This document shows, piece by piece, positions 54,236-63,474 of a stretch of 64,000 nt of DNA. The notes under the pieces were generated by a model. The model was not told where the DNA came from. It saw nothing but the letters and a program-made list of their open reading frames with translations, and searched no databases. Origin of the DNA: Aureliella sp046290675 (GTDB taxonomy: Bacteria > Planctomycetota > Planctomycetia > Pirellulales > Pirellulaceae); assembly GCA_046290675.1 (NCBI GenBank), contig JBKAHA010000001.1, positions 496,001 through 560,000 of the forward strand, written 5' to 3'. The translations under genes and the position numbers were made by a program. Every line of letters starts with the position of its first letter. The first letter of the stretch is position 1.

Positions 54236-54549
54236 TGCGTTGATCTGAGTCCGAGCATCAGCCCAAAACGCTCGAGTCCCAGCTCTTTGCATGGCACTTC
54301 CCTTATCCGCGATATAGAATTGCTGGATGCATAGCTTTGGCAGCCCGCCGACTTCGTGCCCCTAGCGCCGAACCTGCGTTTTGTGCCGTTTCTGCGTCCC
54401 CGAGGGCTAGATATCTTGCAGCCACCCGCTTGTTCGATGGCTTTGCGGCACTGCAGATGCCCCTTCCCTCAATGTTGAGGGGATGCGAGCTATGCGAAAC
54501 CCACCGTCAATTCGCCAACGTTACACCCTTGATTTACCTTGGTAATCGA
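54236..54549. other. Gene-free spacer
   Basis: About 314 bases before the TlpA-like lipoprotein. The lipoprotein frame stays open upstream to 54337 but the added 71 residues are basic and alanine-rich without conserved motifs, so it is taken as untranslated. Nothing else seen. Confidence 0.4.
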
Positions 54550-55503
54550 ATGGTATTTGAACGCACTTCGAAGATCGCCTGCCTACTCGCATGCTCAACC
54601 TTGGTCGCTCTAGCTGGCTGCAATCCACCCACGGAGACGATTCCACGCTTAAAGAAGCGGGATCGCACCGCCGGGTCCACTTCCTCAGGTTTGTCGGGCT
54701 CAGGAATCTCGGGTTCAGGAATCTCAATCGGATCAGGCGTTACCTGGGGCTCTGGGATTACGGGTTCCGGTATCACGATCTCAGGTTCGGGAGTGACAGG
54801 CCCACGCAGCGGAATCACGCTACCTCATGGCGGCATCGACTTTAGGCGAGAATTTCGCGAGATGCGCGGCTCCGGCATCACCGTTCCCAGAAATCGTCTC
54901 AATTTCGATGCGACTCCCTCGCCCAAGACCAGGCTCGAGCAAAATTGGACACCTACCAAAGTGGTCCCAATCAGCTTCGTAGAGAGACAATCCGCGGAAC
55001 CAACAGACGAAAAAAAAAAGACCAACGACGCTGACTCCCCAAAGCTGAAGTTAGCCGATTACGAACAGCTACAAGACGTAATCAAGAAGCGTCGTGGCAA
55101 AGTGATTGTATTGGATGTATGGAGCACTTCTTGCATCCCGTGCATGCGAGAGTTTCCGAATTTGGTCAAGCTAAGTGACGCGTACGCAGATGACGTCGCG
55201 TGCCTCTCTTTGAACGTTGATTACATCGGTCTCAAGAAGAAGCCAGCCGAAACGTACAAGCCTCGCGTTGCCAAATTCCTTGCCGCTCAAAAAACGAAGT
55301 TTCAGAACTTGCTAAGCTCCGAAGCAGACGAAACCATCCGCGAGAAGTTGGAAATCACATCCATTCCTGCCATTCTGATTTACGACCGGTCCGGTAAATT
55401 GGTCCACCGACTCGGGGAACATAACGCTACTAACGATAGCTTGTCGTATGAAGCGGACGTGATCCCTAAAGTTACAATGCTCGTGACCAAACCACAAAAA
55501 TAG
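54550..55503 (+). CDS. TlpA-like thioredoxin lipoprotein with Gly-Ser-rich repeat linker
   Basis: The 317-residue precursor has a lipoprotein signal (VFERTSKIACLLACSTLVALAGC, Cys24 in the LAGC lipobox), so it is lipid-anchored. A repeat segment (50-88) of the type GSG-I/V-x (GSGISGSGISIGSGVTWGSG) makes a flexible linker, followed by a polar, basic stretch and a TlpA/thioredoxin domain with VLDVWSTSCIPCMREFPN and active-site C195-x-x-C198. Such proteins reduce disulfides or cytochrome haem partners in the periplasm. The redox pair lacks the usual tryptophan next to Cys (S instead of W-C-G/P). The cysteine after the signal could be read as Cys11/Cys15 too, but Cys24 fits the lipobox. Partner not seen. 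Confidence 0.85.
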   Translation: MVFERTSKIACLLACSTLVALAGCNPPTETIPRLKKRDRTAGSTSSGLSGSGISGSGISIGSGVTWGSGITGSGITISGSGVTGPRSGITLPHGGIDFRREFREMRGSGITVPRNRLNFDATPSPKTRLEQNWTPTKVVPISFVERQSAEPTDEKKKTNDADSPKLKLADYEQLQDVIKKRRGKVIVLDVWSTSCIPCMREFPNLVKLSDAYADDVACLSLNVDYIGLKKKPAETYKPRVAKFLAAQKTKFQNLLSSEADETIREKLEITSIPAILIYDRSGKLVHRLGEHNATNDSLSYEADVIPKVTMLVTKPQK

Positions 55504-55738
55504 TCTTTGCTTACCACTTTCGAATCCATTGCTCGTTGAGTGCGGAACCGCCGAAGCACCTCGTCGAGTTTTGTGGGCACTAGCTTGGTGACTAAACTAG
55601 CTTGATCGGAATTTTAGTCGCGGCTTTTGATTCGCGGTAAATCCACTGTTCCTACACTACCGCCCCCGACTCCACCTCCGGTTTCCGACATCCCGCCTCG
55701 CGCACCTACCTTCCTCCACCTTCCTTCGGCGCATCACC

Positions 55739-57109
55739 ATGCAGCTTCTTCCCCGGCTCGCTTCAATCGGGCTCTACGCCTGCTGTTGCGTCTGCGCGCT
55801 GCACCACTGGTCTTCAAACCAAGCATTTGGCCAATCCGGCACCCAGGCCGATCCACCACCTCCCGTCATTGTGGAGCCCGTCATTGAAGCGTCTGTCCGA
55901 TCAGGCTACCGCGTTGTAGGAACGGTGAGCCCACTTCGTACAACGACCATCGGTTCGGCCGTGCCCGGGAGGATGTTACAGATGCAAGTCAAAGAGGGGC
56001 AGCGAGTCCAAGAAGGTGACGCCATCGCGGTGCTTCGAACCGAAACCCTGGAAATCGAGCTCCGTGCAGCCGAAGCCGAATTGGAACTGTATTCCCAAGA
56101 GCTCGCCGAGTTTCGCAACGGTTCGAGGCCAGAGGAAATCCAAGAAGCCGAAGCAATGGCGAAAGGAGCTGAAGCCGTTTGGGAAGGGGCCAAAAGCCAG
56201 CTTCGAAGGCAGCAGTCTCTCGTAGCAGCAAAAGCCTCCACGACTGCGGACTTAGAATCGGCGCAGGAACGAGCTGCGTTTGCAGCTGCGAATCACCGGG
56301 CAGCGCAGGCAACTTTAGAACGCCTCCGAGCCGGTCCACGAGTCGAGCAGATCGCTCAGAAACAAGCCCAAGTTGAATTGCAGACGCAAAAGATTCGACT
56401 CATCAAAGACCGAATAGCAAAACATACCATTCGTGCTCCCTTCCAAGGATTTGTATCAGCGCGGTTTACGGAAGTCGGTGCGTGGATCAGCAGCGGTGAT
56501 CCCATTATCAAACTCATCGAATTGGATGAGGTCGAGATTCGGCTCCCGGTTACTGCAGAGTACATTGGAAATCTGAATCTAGGCGACTCCGTCCGCGTCG
56601 AGTTCTCACAGATTCAAAACCAAGTGCTGACCGGAATCCTAGATCGAGTCGTTCCCAGCGCCGAAGCCGGGGCTCGAACTTACCCAGTTTACGTGCGTCT
56701 CAAGAATGAATTCTCGGCCGGAGTCCCATTGCTGCTAGGCGGCATGTTAGCACGAGTCGATTTACCGGCTGGGAATCCACAGCAACTTCCGCTTGTACCG
56801 AAAGACGCTTTGGTGCTGAGCCAAGGCCAAAGTTCAATCTTTCTAGTCGAGCCAGACCAAGCTCAGCCGGAACAGGGAACGGTCCGTGAGATTCCAGTTA
56901 GCTTAGGGGTAGCCAGCGGGCGAAGAATTCAGATTCGGGCTCCGGTCGAACAAGATCAATTGGTCGTCGTCGTTGGCAACGAGCGACTTCAACCTGGCCA
57001 GCGAGTCTCCATCAAACTTCGGCCCGAAGCCCCAGATGACGCAGTCCAAGACACGGACAACGCCCCCCCCCTTAAGCCCGCGGAACGCAACGCGGTCCCG
57101 AGTCCCTAA
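55739..57109 (+). CDS. RND efflux membrane fusion protein (HlyD/AcrA type)
   Basis: Periplasmic adaptor of a tripartite efflux pump, 456 residues. Signal-like segment near residues 1-31 (ending AFGQ), biotinyl-lipoyl motif VGTVSPLRTTTIGSAVPGRM followed by VKEGQRVQEGDAIAVLRTETL (about 61-103), a long alpha-hairpin rich in Glu, Ala and Gln (about 104-225), the returning lipoyl half HTIRAPFQGFVSARFTEVGAWISSGDPI, and a beta-barrel (DEVEIRLPV, VEFSQI). The C-terminus is Pro-rich. It pairs with the RND transporter 160 bases downstream on the same strand. No outer membrane factor is found in the window. Substrate unknown. Confidence 0.92.
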   Translation: MQLLPRLASIGLYACCCVCALHHWSSNQAFGQSGTQADPPPPVIVEPVIEASVRSGYRVVGTVSPLRTTTIGSAVPGRMLQMQVKEGQRVQEGDAIAVLRTETLEIELRAAEAELELYSQELAEFRNGSRPEEIQEAEAMAKGAEAVWEGAKSQLRRQQSLVAAKASTTADLESAQERAAFAAANHRAAQATLERLRAGPRVEQIAQKQAQVELQTQKIRLIKDRIAKHTIRAPFQGFVSARFTEVGAWISSGDPIIKLIELDEVEIRLPVTAEYIGNLNLGDSVRVEFSQIQNQVLTGILDRVVPSAEAGARTYPVYVRLKNEFSAGVPLLLGGMLARVDLPAGNPQQLPLVPKDALVLSQGQSSIFLVEPDQAQPEQGTVREIPVSLGVASGRRIQIRAPVEQDQLVVVVGNERLQPGQRVSIKLRPEAPDDAVQDTDNAPPLKPAERNAVPSP

Positions 57110-57269
57110 GTCGAGCCTACAGCGATGGGTCGCTATTGGTCGCTAAGCGGACTGATGCGGTTCGGATCGCAGCGCCTTGCAAGGTGATTCCTGACAGATT
57201 TCGAAACTGGCTTTGCAACAATAGCCTGTCTTAACACAGGCTTCCCCAATCTCGCTTGCGAGTAACGCC

Positions 57270-60200
57270 ATGGATCTATTCGCTTCATTTATCAAGAACC
57301 CGGTGAAAGTCACCGTCGGGATCTTGATTGTGGCATTGTTTGGTGCGATCTCGCTGCTGACGATGCCGAAGCAGCTGATTCCCGCCGTGCAGAACCCGGT
57401 CTTGAGTGTCGAAACCTCATGGCCTGGTGCGAGCCCGCAAGAGATTGAACGCGAAATCGTACAAGAGCAAGAGGAGCAACTGGCCGCCGTCGAAGGCTTG
57501 ATCAAGATGACGTCGACGTGCGGCAATGGCAAAGCTGACATCACACTTGAATTCGCTGTGGGCACCGACATTGGCGACGCGATGATGCGAGTCAACACAC
57601 GGCTCCAACAGGTCCGCGAATATCCGGTCAGTGCTCGCGAGCCGGTGATCGAAGCGGCGGATTCGTCCGACAGCCCAATCGCGAGGTTTGCACTGACGGC
57701 GCGGCCGCCAAGCGTCGAAGAAATCCGCGAGTTTCAAGCGGAGCATCCCGATCTTGCCGACTTAGTCGAACCCGCGTGTACAACGGAAAACACGGCACTC
57801 CGTGTATTCAGACTCAACAACATCGTCCGAGTTCATGGAGATAAGTCACCGGAATTGGCGACCTTACTTCCCCCTGATCTTGATCTTCAAGATGTTCGCA
57901 AACTTGCAGAGAACCTCGTCGAACCGCAGCTCGAACGTGTTCCTGGAGTTGCAGAAGCGGATACTTACGGGGGACAAGAAGAAGAACTACAAGTCGTCGT
58001 CGATCCAGAACGCCTGGCGGCACGGGGCCTAACCATCTCTGACGTCCGTGTAGCTCTTTCCGGACAGAACAAAGACACTTCGGCCGGTGACCTGTGGGAA
58101 AGCAAACGCCGCTGGGTGATCCGCACCCTTGGACAATTCCGCACGCCCGAACAGGTCATGGACCAGGTCCTACGCACCGAAGCGGGAACTCCGATTTATG
58201 TTCGCGATGTTGCGGATGTTCGAGTCGCATACAAGAAACTCGACAGTCTCTCGAGACGATATGGCATGACGACCAACGGATTGAGCGTGCGACGCGCCTC
58301 AGACGCGAATGTGCTGGAAGTCATGGAGGGCATTTACGCGGCAACGGACCGCCTGAACAACGGCGTGCTGAAGCGATTGGATTTAGAGCTTTACCAGTAT
58401 TACGACGAAACCGAGTACATCAAATCGGCCATCGCAGTCGTTCGGCAGAACATTTTTGTGGGAGCGGCGTTGACAATTCTGGTGTTGATGCTCTTCCTGC
58501 ACTTGGGACGCAAGACGCTACTAAGCGTGCCGCTGATCGCCGCCTGTTCTATCGCCAGTGTGTATATCTCGCCCTGGTTTTTCGTTCTTGCTGTCGTCCT
58601 CATGCTGGTGGCCGGTTTTTGGTTTGGACGTGGAGCTCTTGTGGTTGGCATTGCGATTCCAGCCAGTGTGATGGGCACCTTCCTCATGCTTGGCTTGATG
58701 GGGCGTTCACTCAACGTCATCAGTCTGGCTGGGCTGGCTTTCGCCGTTGGCATGTTGGTCGATAACGCAGTCGTCGTCTTGGAAAACATCTACCGCCGGA
58801 GAGAACAAGGCGAATCCTCCGACGACGCCGCAGCGAAAGGCACCGCGGAAGTTGCAGGTGCCGTCGTGGCTTCGACACTTACGACCATTGCCGTGTTCAT
58901 TCCGGTCTTGTTTGTCCAAGATACATCGGGCCAGCTCTTCAAAGACATCGCCCTCGCTATCGCCTTTGCCGTTGGATTATCCATGGTGGTTTCATTTACC
59001 ATGATCCCGACCGCGGCAGCCCGTCTCTTCCGTCGACCAATGGCAGAAAGCGTTACAGGTAAATCCGACTTAAAGGGCCTGCCCCAGAGCGAGACTACGC
59101 CAACGAAATCGGCTGGCAGTGGAAGGCTGGTCGCGATGATCGCTGGATTCGCAAATCGATTTACGAATTGGATCTCCGGTACGAATACTTGGATTATTGC
59201 CTCCAACCTTCGAAGCGCGGTTTTGATTTTGACCATGGTTTCAGCTTCGATCGGAATTAGCTACCTGCTTTGGCCTAAAGTCGAATACCTGCCCTCGGGC
59301 AATCGCAACTTTGTGTTCTGCAGCCTCTCGCCGCCCCCTGGCCACAATATCCAGCACTTGATGCAGATGGGCGAGCGTTTAGAAACCGCGTTGCAGCCTT
59401 ACTGGGACGTCGATCCAGATTCAGACGAGGCAAAGGCGTTGGACTATCCAACGATCTCTTACTACTTCTACGCAGTTCGAGGAACCAGCGTTTTTCTGGG
59501 CGCGCGAGCTACAGACGAAAATCGCGTCCGTGAACTCATTCCACTGCTGCGATCCGCGACCGCCGAATTCCCAGGCACTCGAGCGATCGCCAAACAGTCC
59601 AGTCTTTTCGAACGAGGCTTGAGCGCAGGCCGCACCATCGACATTGAGATTACCGGTGGAGACCTCACCAAGCTCATTGCACTTGGACAAAGAGTCCTCG
59701 ACTCAGTCCAGGCCACCATCCCCTCTGCACAGGCGTCTCCGCGTCCCAGTTTGGATCTGGCAAGTCCCGAAATCCATATCCGTCCGAAACTCATTGAGTC
59801 GGCCGAAATTGGGTTCTCCGCTGCCGATCTCGGATACACGGTCGACGCTTTCGTGGATGGCGCTTACGCAGGCGACTATTTCGTGGACGGCGACAAGATT
59901 GACCTCACGATTGTGGGATCAAACGAATTCGCCGCCGAGACACAGGATATCCGATTCTTGCCCGTGTCTGCCCCCAACGGAGAGATCGTGCCATTGCAGA
60001 CCCTCGCCGACGTACAACTGAGCAGCGGTCCGGAGTCCATTTCCCGACGTGAACGTTTGCGTGCCATTACCATCTCCGTCACGCCACCTATCACGATGCC
60101 GCTTGAAGAGGCAATGCAACGCATCGAGACCGGTGTGGTTCAACCGTTGCAGGACGAGGGCGCCATCGACGGCGAAACTATGATTAGCCTTTCGGGTACG

Positions 60201-60797
60201 GCCGATAAATTGCGGCAGGCTTGGGACGCACTGCGTTGGAATCTATTGCTCGCCTTAGCCATCACCTATCTTCTGATGGCTGCCTTGTTCGAGTCTTGGC
60301 TTTATCCATTCGTCATCATCTTGACGGTTCCATTGGGCGCCGTAGGTGGCGTCCTCGGATTGTCGCTACTAAATCTATTCGTGTTTCAAGCGCTCGACGT
60401 CATCACGATGCTCGGCTTTGTCATCTTGATTGGAACCGTCGTTAATAACGCCATTCTGATTGTTCACCAGTCGTTGAACTTCACGCGTGAAGGCATGGAC
60501 GCGAGAGACGCGGTGCCAGCCAGTGTTCGCACGCGGATTCGCCCCATCTTCATTACCACCACCACAACGGTACTAGGGCTGCTGCCTCTCGTTCTTTTCC
60601 CCGGAGCAGGCAGCGAACTTTATCGAGGATTAGGAGCAGTGGTACTCGGCGGCTTACTGGTTTCGACCCTTTTCACTCTTTTTCTAGTACCAGCAGTCTT
60701 CGTCCTAACTCTGGATCTGAAGACAACCCTCCATCGTGCTCTGCTCACGAGACGAGCCTTTTCGAGCGAACGTGCGGAGGAGGCAGTGAACGCCTAA
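57270..60797 (+). CDS. RND efflux transporter (AcrB/HAE-type) with an insertion in the first membrane half
   Basis: Inner-membrane proton-driven efflux pump, 1175 residues (AcrB about 1050). Family landmarks: N-terminal first helix, WPGASPQEIEREIV, VPGVAEADTYGG near 225, LFLHLGRKTLLSV (408-420), the TM4 motif FAVGMLVDNAVVVLENIYRRRE with Asp498 where AcrB has Asp407-Asp408 (the second is Asn here), FAVGLSMVVSFTMIPTAAARLFRR, and C-terminal LIGTVVNNAILIVHQ. Between TM2 and the GIAIPASV that opens TM3 an extra stretch of about 39 residues (roughly 420-458, SVYISPWFFVLAVVLMLVAGFWFGRG) is hydrophobic enough for two more helices. It pairs with the adaptor gene upstream. Substrate unknown; drugs or metals are possible. 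Confidence 0.92.
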   Translation: MDLFASFIKNPVKVTVGILIVALFGAISLLTMPKQLIPAVQNPVLSVETSWPGASPQEIEREIVQEQEEQLAAVEGLIKMTSTCGNGKADITLEFAVGTDIGDAMMRVNTRLQQVREYPVSAREPVIEAADSSDSPIARFALTARPPSVEEIREFQAEHPDLADLVEPACTTENTALRVFRLNNIVRVHGDKSPELATLLPPDLDLQDVRKLAENLVEPQLERVPGVAEADTYGGQEEELQVVVDPERLAARGLTISDVRVALSGQNKDTSAGDLWESKRRWVIRTLGQFRTPEQVMDQVLRTEAGTPIYVRDVADVRVAYKKLDSLSRRYGMTTNGLSVRRASDANVLEVMEGIYAATDRLNNGVLKRLDLELYQYYDETEYIKSAIAVVRQNIFVGAALTILVLMLFLHLGRKTLLSVPLIAACSIASVYISPWFFVLAVVLMLVAGFWFGRGALVVGIAIPASVMGTFLMLGLMGRSLNVISLAGLAFAVGMLVDNAVVVLENIYRRREQGESSDDAAAKGTAEVAGAVVASTLTTIAVFIPVLFVQDTSGQLFKDIALAIAFAVGLSMVVSFTMIPTAAARLFRRPMAESVTGKSDLKGLPQSETTPTKSAGSGRLVAMIAGFANRFTNWISGTNTWIIASNLRSAVLILTMVSASIGISYLLWPKVEYLPSGNRNFVFCSLSPPPGHNIQHLMQMGERLETALQPYWDVDPDSDEAKALDYPTISYYFYAVRGTSVFLGARATDENRVRELIPLLRSATAEFPGTRAIAKQSSLFERGLSAGRTIDIEITGGDLTKLIALGQRVLDSVQATIPSAQASPRPSLDLASPEIHIRPKLIESAEIGFSAADLGYTVDAFVDGAYAGDYFVDGDKIDLTIVGSNEFAAETQDIRFLPVSAPNGEIVPLQTLADVQLSSGPESISRRERLRAITISVTPPITMPLEEAMQRIETGVVQPLQDEGAIDGETMISLSGTADKLRQAWDALRWNLLLALAITYLLMAALFESWLYPFVIILTVPLGAVGGVLGLSLLNLFVFQALDVITMLGFVILIGTVVNNAILIVHQSLNFTREGMDARDAVPASVRTRIRPIFITTTTTVLGLLPLVLFPGAGSELYRGLGAVVLGGLLVSTLFTLFLVPAVFVLTLDLKTTLHRALLTRRAFSSERAEEAVNA

Positions 60798-61218
60798 GTC
60801 GAAATGAACACTGGCAGCAGGCTTCTCGATTGGCACCGCTCCGCGACACTCAGCGCAAGCTTAACCGCGATTTTTCTCCATTTTCGGCCTCACTCAAATC
60901 GATGCAGCGCAATGTTGAACAGGAGCTGATTTTCCAAGGCACTTGTGGGCGTAACCACGTTGCGCTGAGTCCAATGCCAGGTTTTTTACTGACTGAATTC
61001 CAGAATATAGTCGCGTAAAGTAGGGCGAAAAAGCAAACTAGACCGCAAAACCGTTCTAAGCCGAGCTATCCGAACGCAAAAGGCTGTCCTTCTGAGGGAC
61101 ATCGCGTTACTCAACTTAACTGCATTCGCTTGGGACCTATTGTTGGAAGCTCTTGGGGGCGGCGCGTGCGGTGTGTAACAGTGGTTTCCCTCAGATTCGA
61201 CGAAGGAAATACTATGCG
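60798..61218. other. Gene-free spacer
   Basis: About 420 bases after the RND transporter. It holds no repeat or strong hairpin. Short open frames have no match. AGGAA ten bases before the next ATG serves the pilin-like gene. Confidence 0.4.
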
Positions 61219-61710
61219 ATGTGGATACGATGCAAAAATTTTGCTGCCTTTACGCTTATCGAACTTGTTGTCGTGCTGCTGATCGTCGGAATTCTAGCTG
61301 CCGCAGCTCTCCCAAAATTCTTCGACAAAGCGACTGACTCAGAGGCCTCAGCGATTGCAAAGCACCTCAGGGTCATCCGCGACCAGGCCGAGTTGTTCTT
61401 GGCTGACAACGGAAGATGGCCCTCCAATAGCCTTCCAAGCAACTTCCCAAGTGATTTTGGTGGGTACTTGGATGCAGGCGCCTTCAGCGGGAACCCCCTA
61501 GGTGGAAGGTGGGATTGGAATGGTCCGGGCTCACAGGTTGGCAAAATTGGTCCGAACTTGCTTGTCGCGGGTTCGTTAACGGCCACGCAATTAAAAACGT
61601 ACGAGCAAGTTGATGCAATTCTGGATGATGGCAAACTGTCTTCGGGAAAAGTGCAACTATTCCGCGTCGCTGGGCATTTGGTTCTCCAAGTGATTCAAGA
61701 CGATGGATGA
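61219..61710 (+). CDS. Type IV pilin/type II secretion pseudopilin-like protein
   Basis: The 163-residue protein has a short leader (WIRCKNFAA) directly before the pilin signature FTLIELVVVLLIVGILAAAALPKFF, here shown in parts: FTLIELVVVLLI and VGILAAAALPKFF. The Glu5 of the mature helix is present. The residue before the cleavage site is alanine rather than glycine (AA then FTLIE). The C-terminal part is globular and rich in glycine (FGGYLDAGAFSGNPLGGRWDWNG), as in GspG-like proteins and minor pilins. ATG 61219 is chosen because it gives a short leader; the in-frame start at 61153 would add 22 residues. No other pilus or secretion gene is near, so it is an orphan. Confidence 0.82.
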   Translation: MWIRCKNFAAFTLIELVVVLLIVGILAAAALPKFFDKATDSEASAIAKHLRVIRDQAELFLADNGRWPSNSLPSNFPSDFGGYLDAGAFSGNPLGGRWDWNGPGSQVGKIGPNLLVAGSLTATQLKTYEQVDAILDDGKLSSGKVQLFRVAGHLVLQVIQDDG

Positions 61711-62362
61711 CAAAGAGAATCGTCCAATGACGAGGTGGTAGTCGTTTCGTACTTTCTATACGCCTATATACAAACTTCCCGTCAGACTGCCCTTGCCAAC
61801 TGCCCCTAGGGTAAGGGGCAAGGCTAATCAGAGTTTGAAGGTAGGCGTACCCCCAGGCCTCGATGGTTCCCCGGACTGGCCAACTCCCCGTCATTCCTAG
61901 CGAAACTCGGAAACGGGCGTTGGGATGCTCTTGGATGAACATTACAAATTGAAACTATGATTAGCCCTGGGGTAAGGGGGCCTTCTTGGTGCGAATCGTA
62001 TGAATCGACGAAGCTTGTCGCGTTGAGAACGCCTCTGTTCTCGCCCTTCCTAGTAGCCGCGGACAGATCTTCCCATCTTTGCTTTGGCACAAAACCAGCC
62101 GATTTCCCCGCATGCTTATCACGGAAACGCAAACGCCCGCCCAGTGCTAGCATTCCGTTTTCATGACGTCGCCCCTCTGCCGGTTAAACCAAAGCTGAGA
62201 TTGCTGGCAAGTCTCCTCTTCAACTAACCTGCCAAACCCGGAGCGCAGATCCAACCGAACGAAAGTCGACGATGCATTGGCTCTGACCTAGTTGTAGCTT
62301 GCAGACTGCTGATGGGTTCGATCATTTCTCAATTCCTCCCAATCCGCTTGCTGGCTCCCAAA
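61711..62362. other. Gene-free spacer holding a repeat element
   Basis: About 650 bases between two same-strand genes. The repeat at 61804-61980 takes up the middle. The rest shows overlapping short open frames on both strands with no conserved sequence. Confidence 0.45.
61804..61980. repeat. Dispersed palindromic repeat element, copy B
   Basis: Left end reads CCCTAGGGTAAGGGGCAAGG (from 61804) then CTAATCAGAGTTTGAA; right end reads TTGAAACTATGATTAGCCC (61950-61968) then TGGGGTAAGGGGG. The two AATCA-x-AGTTT arms (about 61824-61838 and 61951-61966) are inverted relative to each other about 115 bases apart, and the GGGTAAGGGG borders are in direct orientation. Copy A at 17254-17389 has the same plan with its own border word. 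Confidence 0.65.
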
Positions 62363-63262
62363 ATGAGTTTGAGAATTGCTTGCGGTCTACTCTTGCACAG
62401 CGTGCTGTTGCTGACCCCCTCAAGTGGTCAGCAGCCAAGCGAAATACCAGGGCCAGCAGTTGAGCAAGAGTTGAAACGCTTCAAACAGCAAGCATTGCAA
62501 AGCGTGACGATCTCTTCAGGGGGCCTCATCGATTTCTCCGGATATCGCAGTCTCAGCTCCTCGTTCGTGCAAGGCTCGATTGGCAGCGGGATTCCCCTTG
62601 GCAGCTTTGACAACATTCTGGCTGTCACGCCCGGATTTCGCATCGACTTCATCGACGCGGATCCCAGTCTGGACGTCCCCGAGGAACTCTACCTCTTCGA
62701 GACTCAGTTCTTTTACCGCCGTACCATTCGAGACCGACTATCGGCGATGGCAATTTTCAGCCCTTCGGTGCGAAGTGATTTGACGACTGGTGACGATGCA
62801 TTCCGCGTTTTCGGGTTAGGTTTGCTGACTTGGGACTATTATCCAGATCTGCTTTCGCTGTCAGGCGGCGTTGTCTTCCTTGGACGAGCCGATCTACCCG
62901 CTCTGCCCGCCGTGGGATTGACTTGGACTCCTCGTAGAAACCTTCGGCTGGACCTTCGATTCCCCGAATCGACGCTGGGATACCGGTTGCAAAAAGACGG
63001 CGCACGTAGCGAAACTTGGGTGCGAATGGGTATGGGAATCGGTGGCAATACCTGGGCGGCCACCCGCAACTCGGGTCAAAGTGACCTGCTCTCACTTCGT
63101 GACATCCGACTCACAACGTCAATTGAGAAGCTCAAGGACGGTGGCGGTGGTTGGTTCATTCAGAGCGGTTACGCCTTCAATCGCCGCGTTGAATTTGAAA
63201 CGGCCGCTTCCGAGATCTCACTTGGCGACGCACTGCTTCTCGAAGCCGGGTGGAGATACTAG
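62363..63262 (+). CDS. DUF6268-like outer-membrane beta-barrel protein
   Basis: The 299-residue product has a signal peptide (about 1-23, LRIACGLLLHSVLLLTPSSGQ) and a body of alternating hydrophobic/polar strands. Segments such as NILAVTPGFRIDFIDADPS, LDVPEELYLFETQFFYRRTI, FSPSVRSDLTTGDDAFRVFGLGLLTW, SGGVVFLGRADLPALPAVGLTWTP and LDLRFPESTLGYRL follow the DUF6268 order. The chain ends in an aromatic residue (EAGWRY), usual for outer-membrane barrels. ATG 62363 is chosen since it gives a clean signal peptide; ATG 62312 would add 17 residues. Function unknown. It precedes the alanine symporter gene by about 210 bases. Confidence 0.8.
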   Translation: MSLRIACGLLLHSVLLLTPSSGQQPSEIPGPAVEQELKRFKQQALQSVTISSGGLIDFSGYRSLSSSFVQGSIGSGIPLGSFDNILAVTPGFRIDFIDADPSLDVPEELYLFETQFFYRRTIRDRLSAMAIFSPSVRSDLTTGDDAFRVFGLGLLTWDYYPDLLSLSGGVVFLGRADLPALPAVGLTWTPRRNLRLDLRFPESTLGYRLQKDGARSETWVRMGMGIGGNTWAATRNSGQSDLLSLRDIRLTTSIEKLKDGGGGWFIQSGYAFNRRVEFETAASEISLGDALLLEAGWRY

Positions 63263-63474
63263 CAGAGGAGCAAGTACGAAGAACTCTCACGACGTTCCTG
63301 GACGACGAGTTCCACATCCTCTGCGAAATCGTTTCATCCGTAAGTCTCTTTCTGGGATGAATGACCGCCAAACCAGGGGAAATGCGGTGCTTGACTTGAT
63401 TGCGTCGGCAAATCATGTAGTTTACATGCCCCCTCCAAGCCTGCGATTCTGGCTCTCTATTGCAAGGACCGAAC

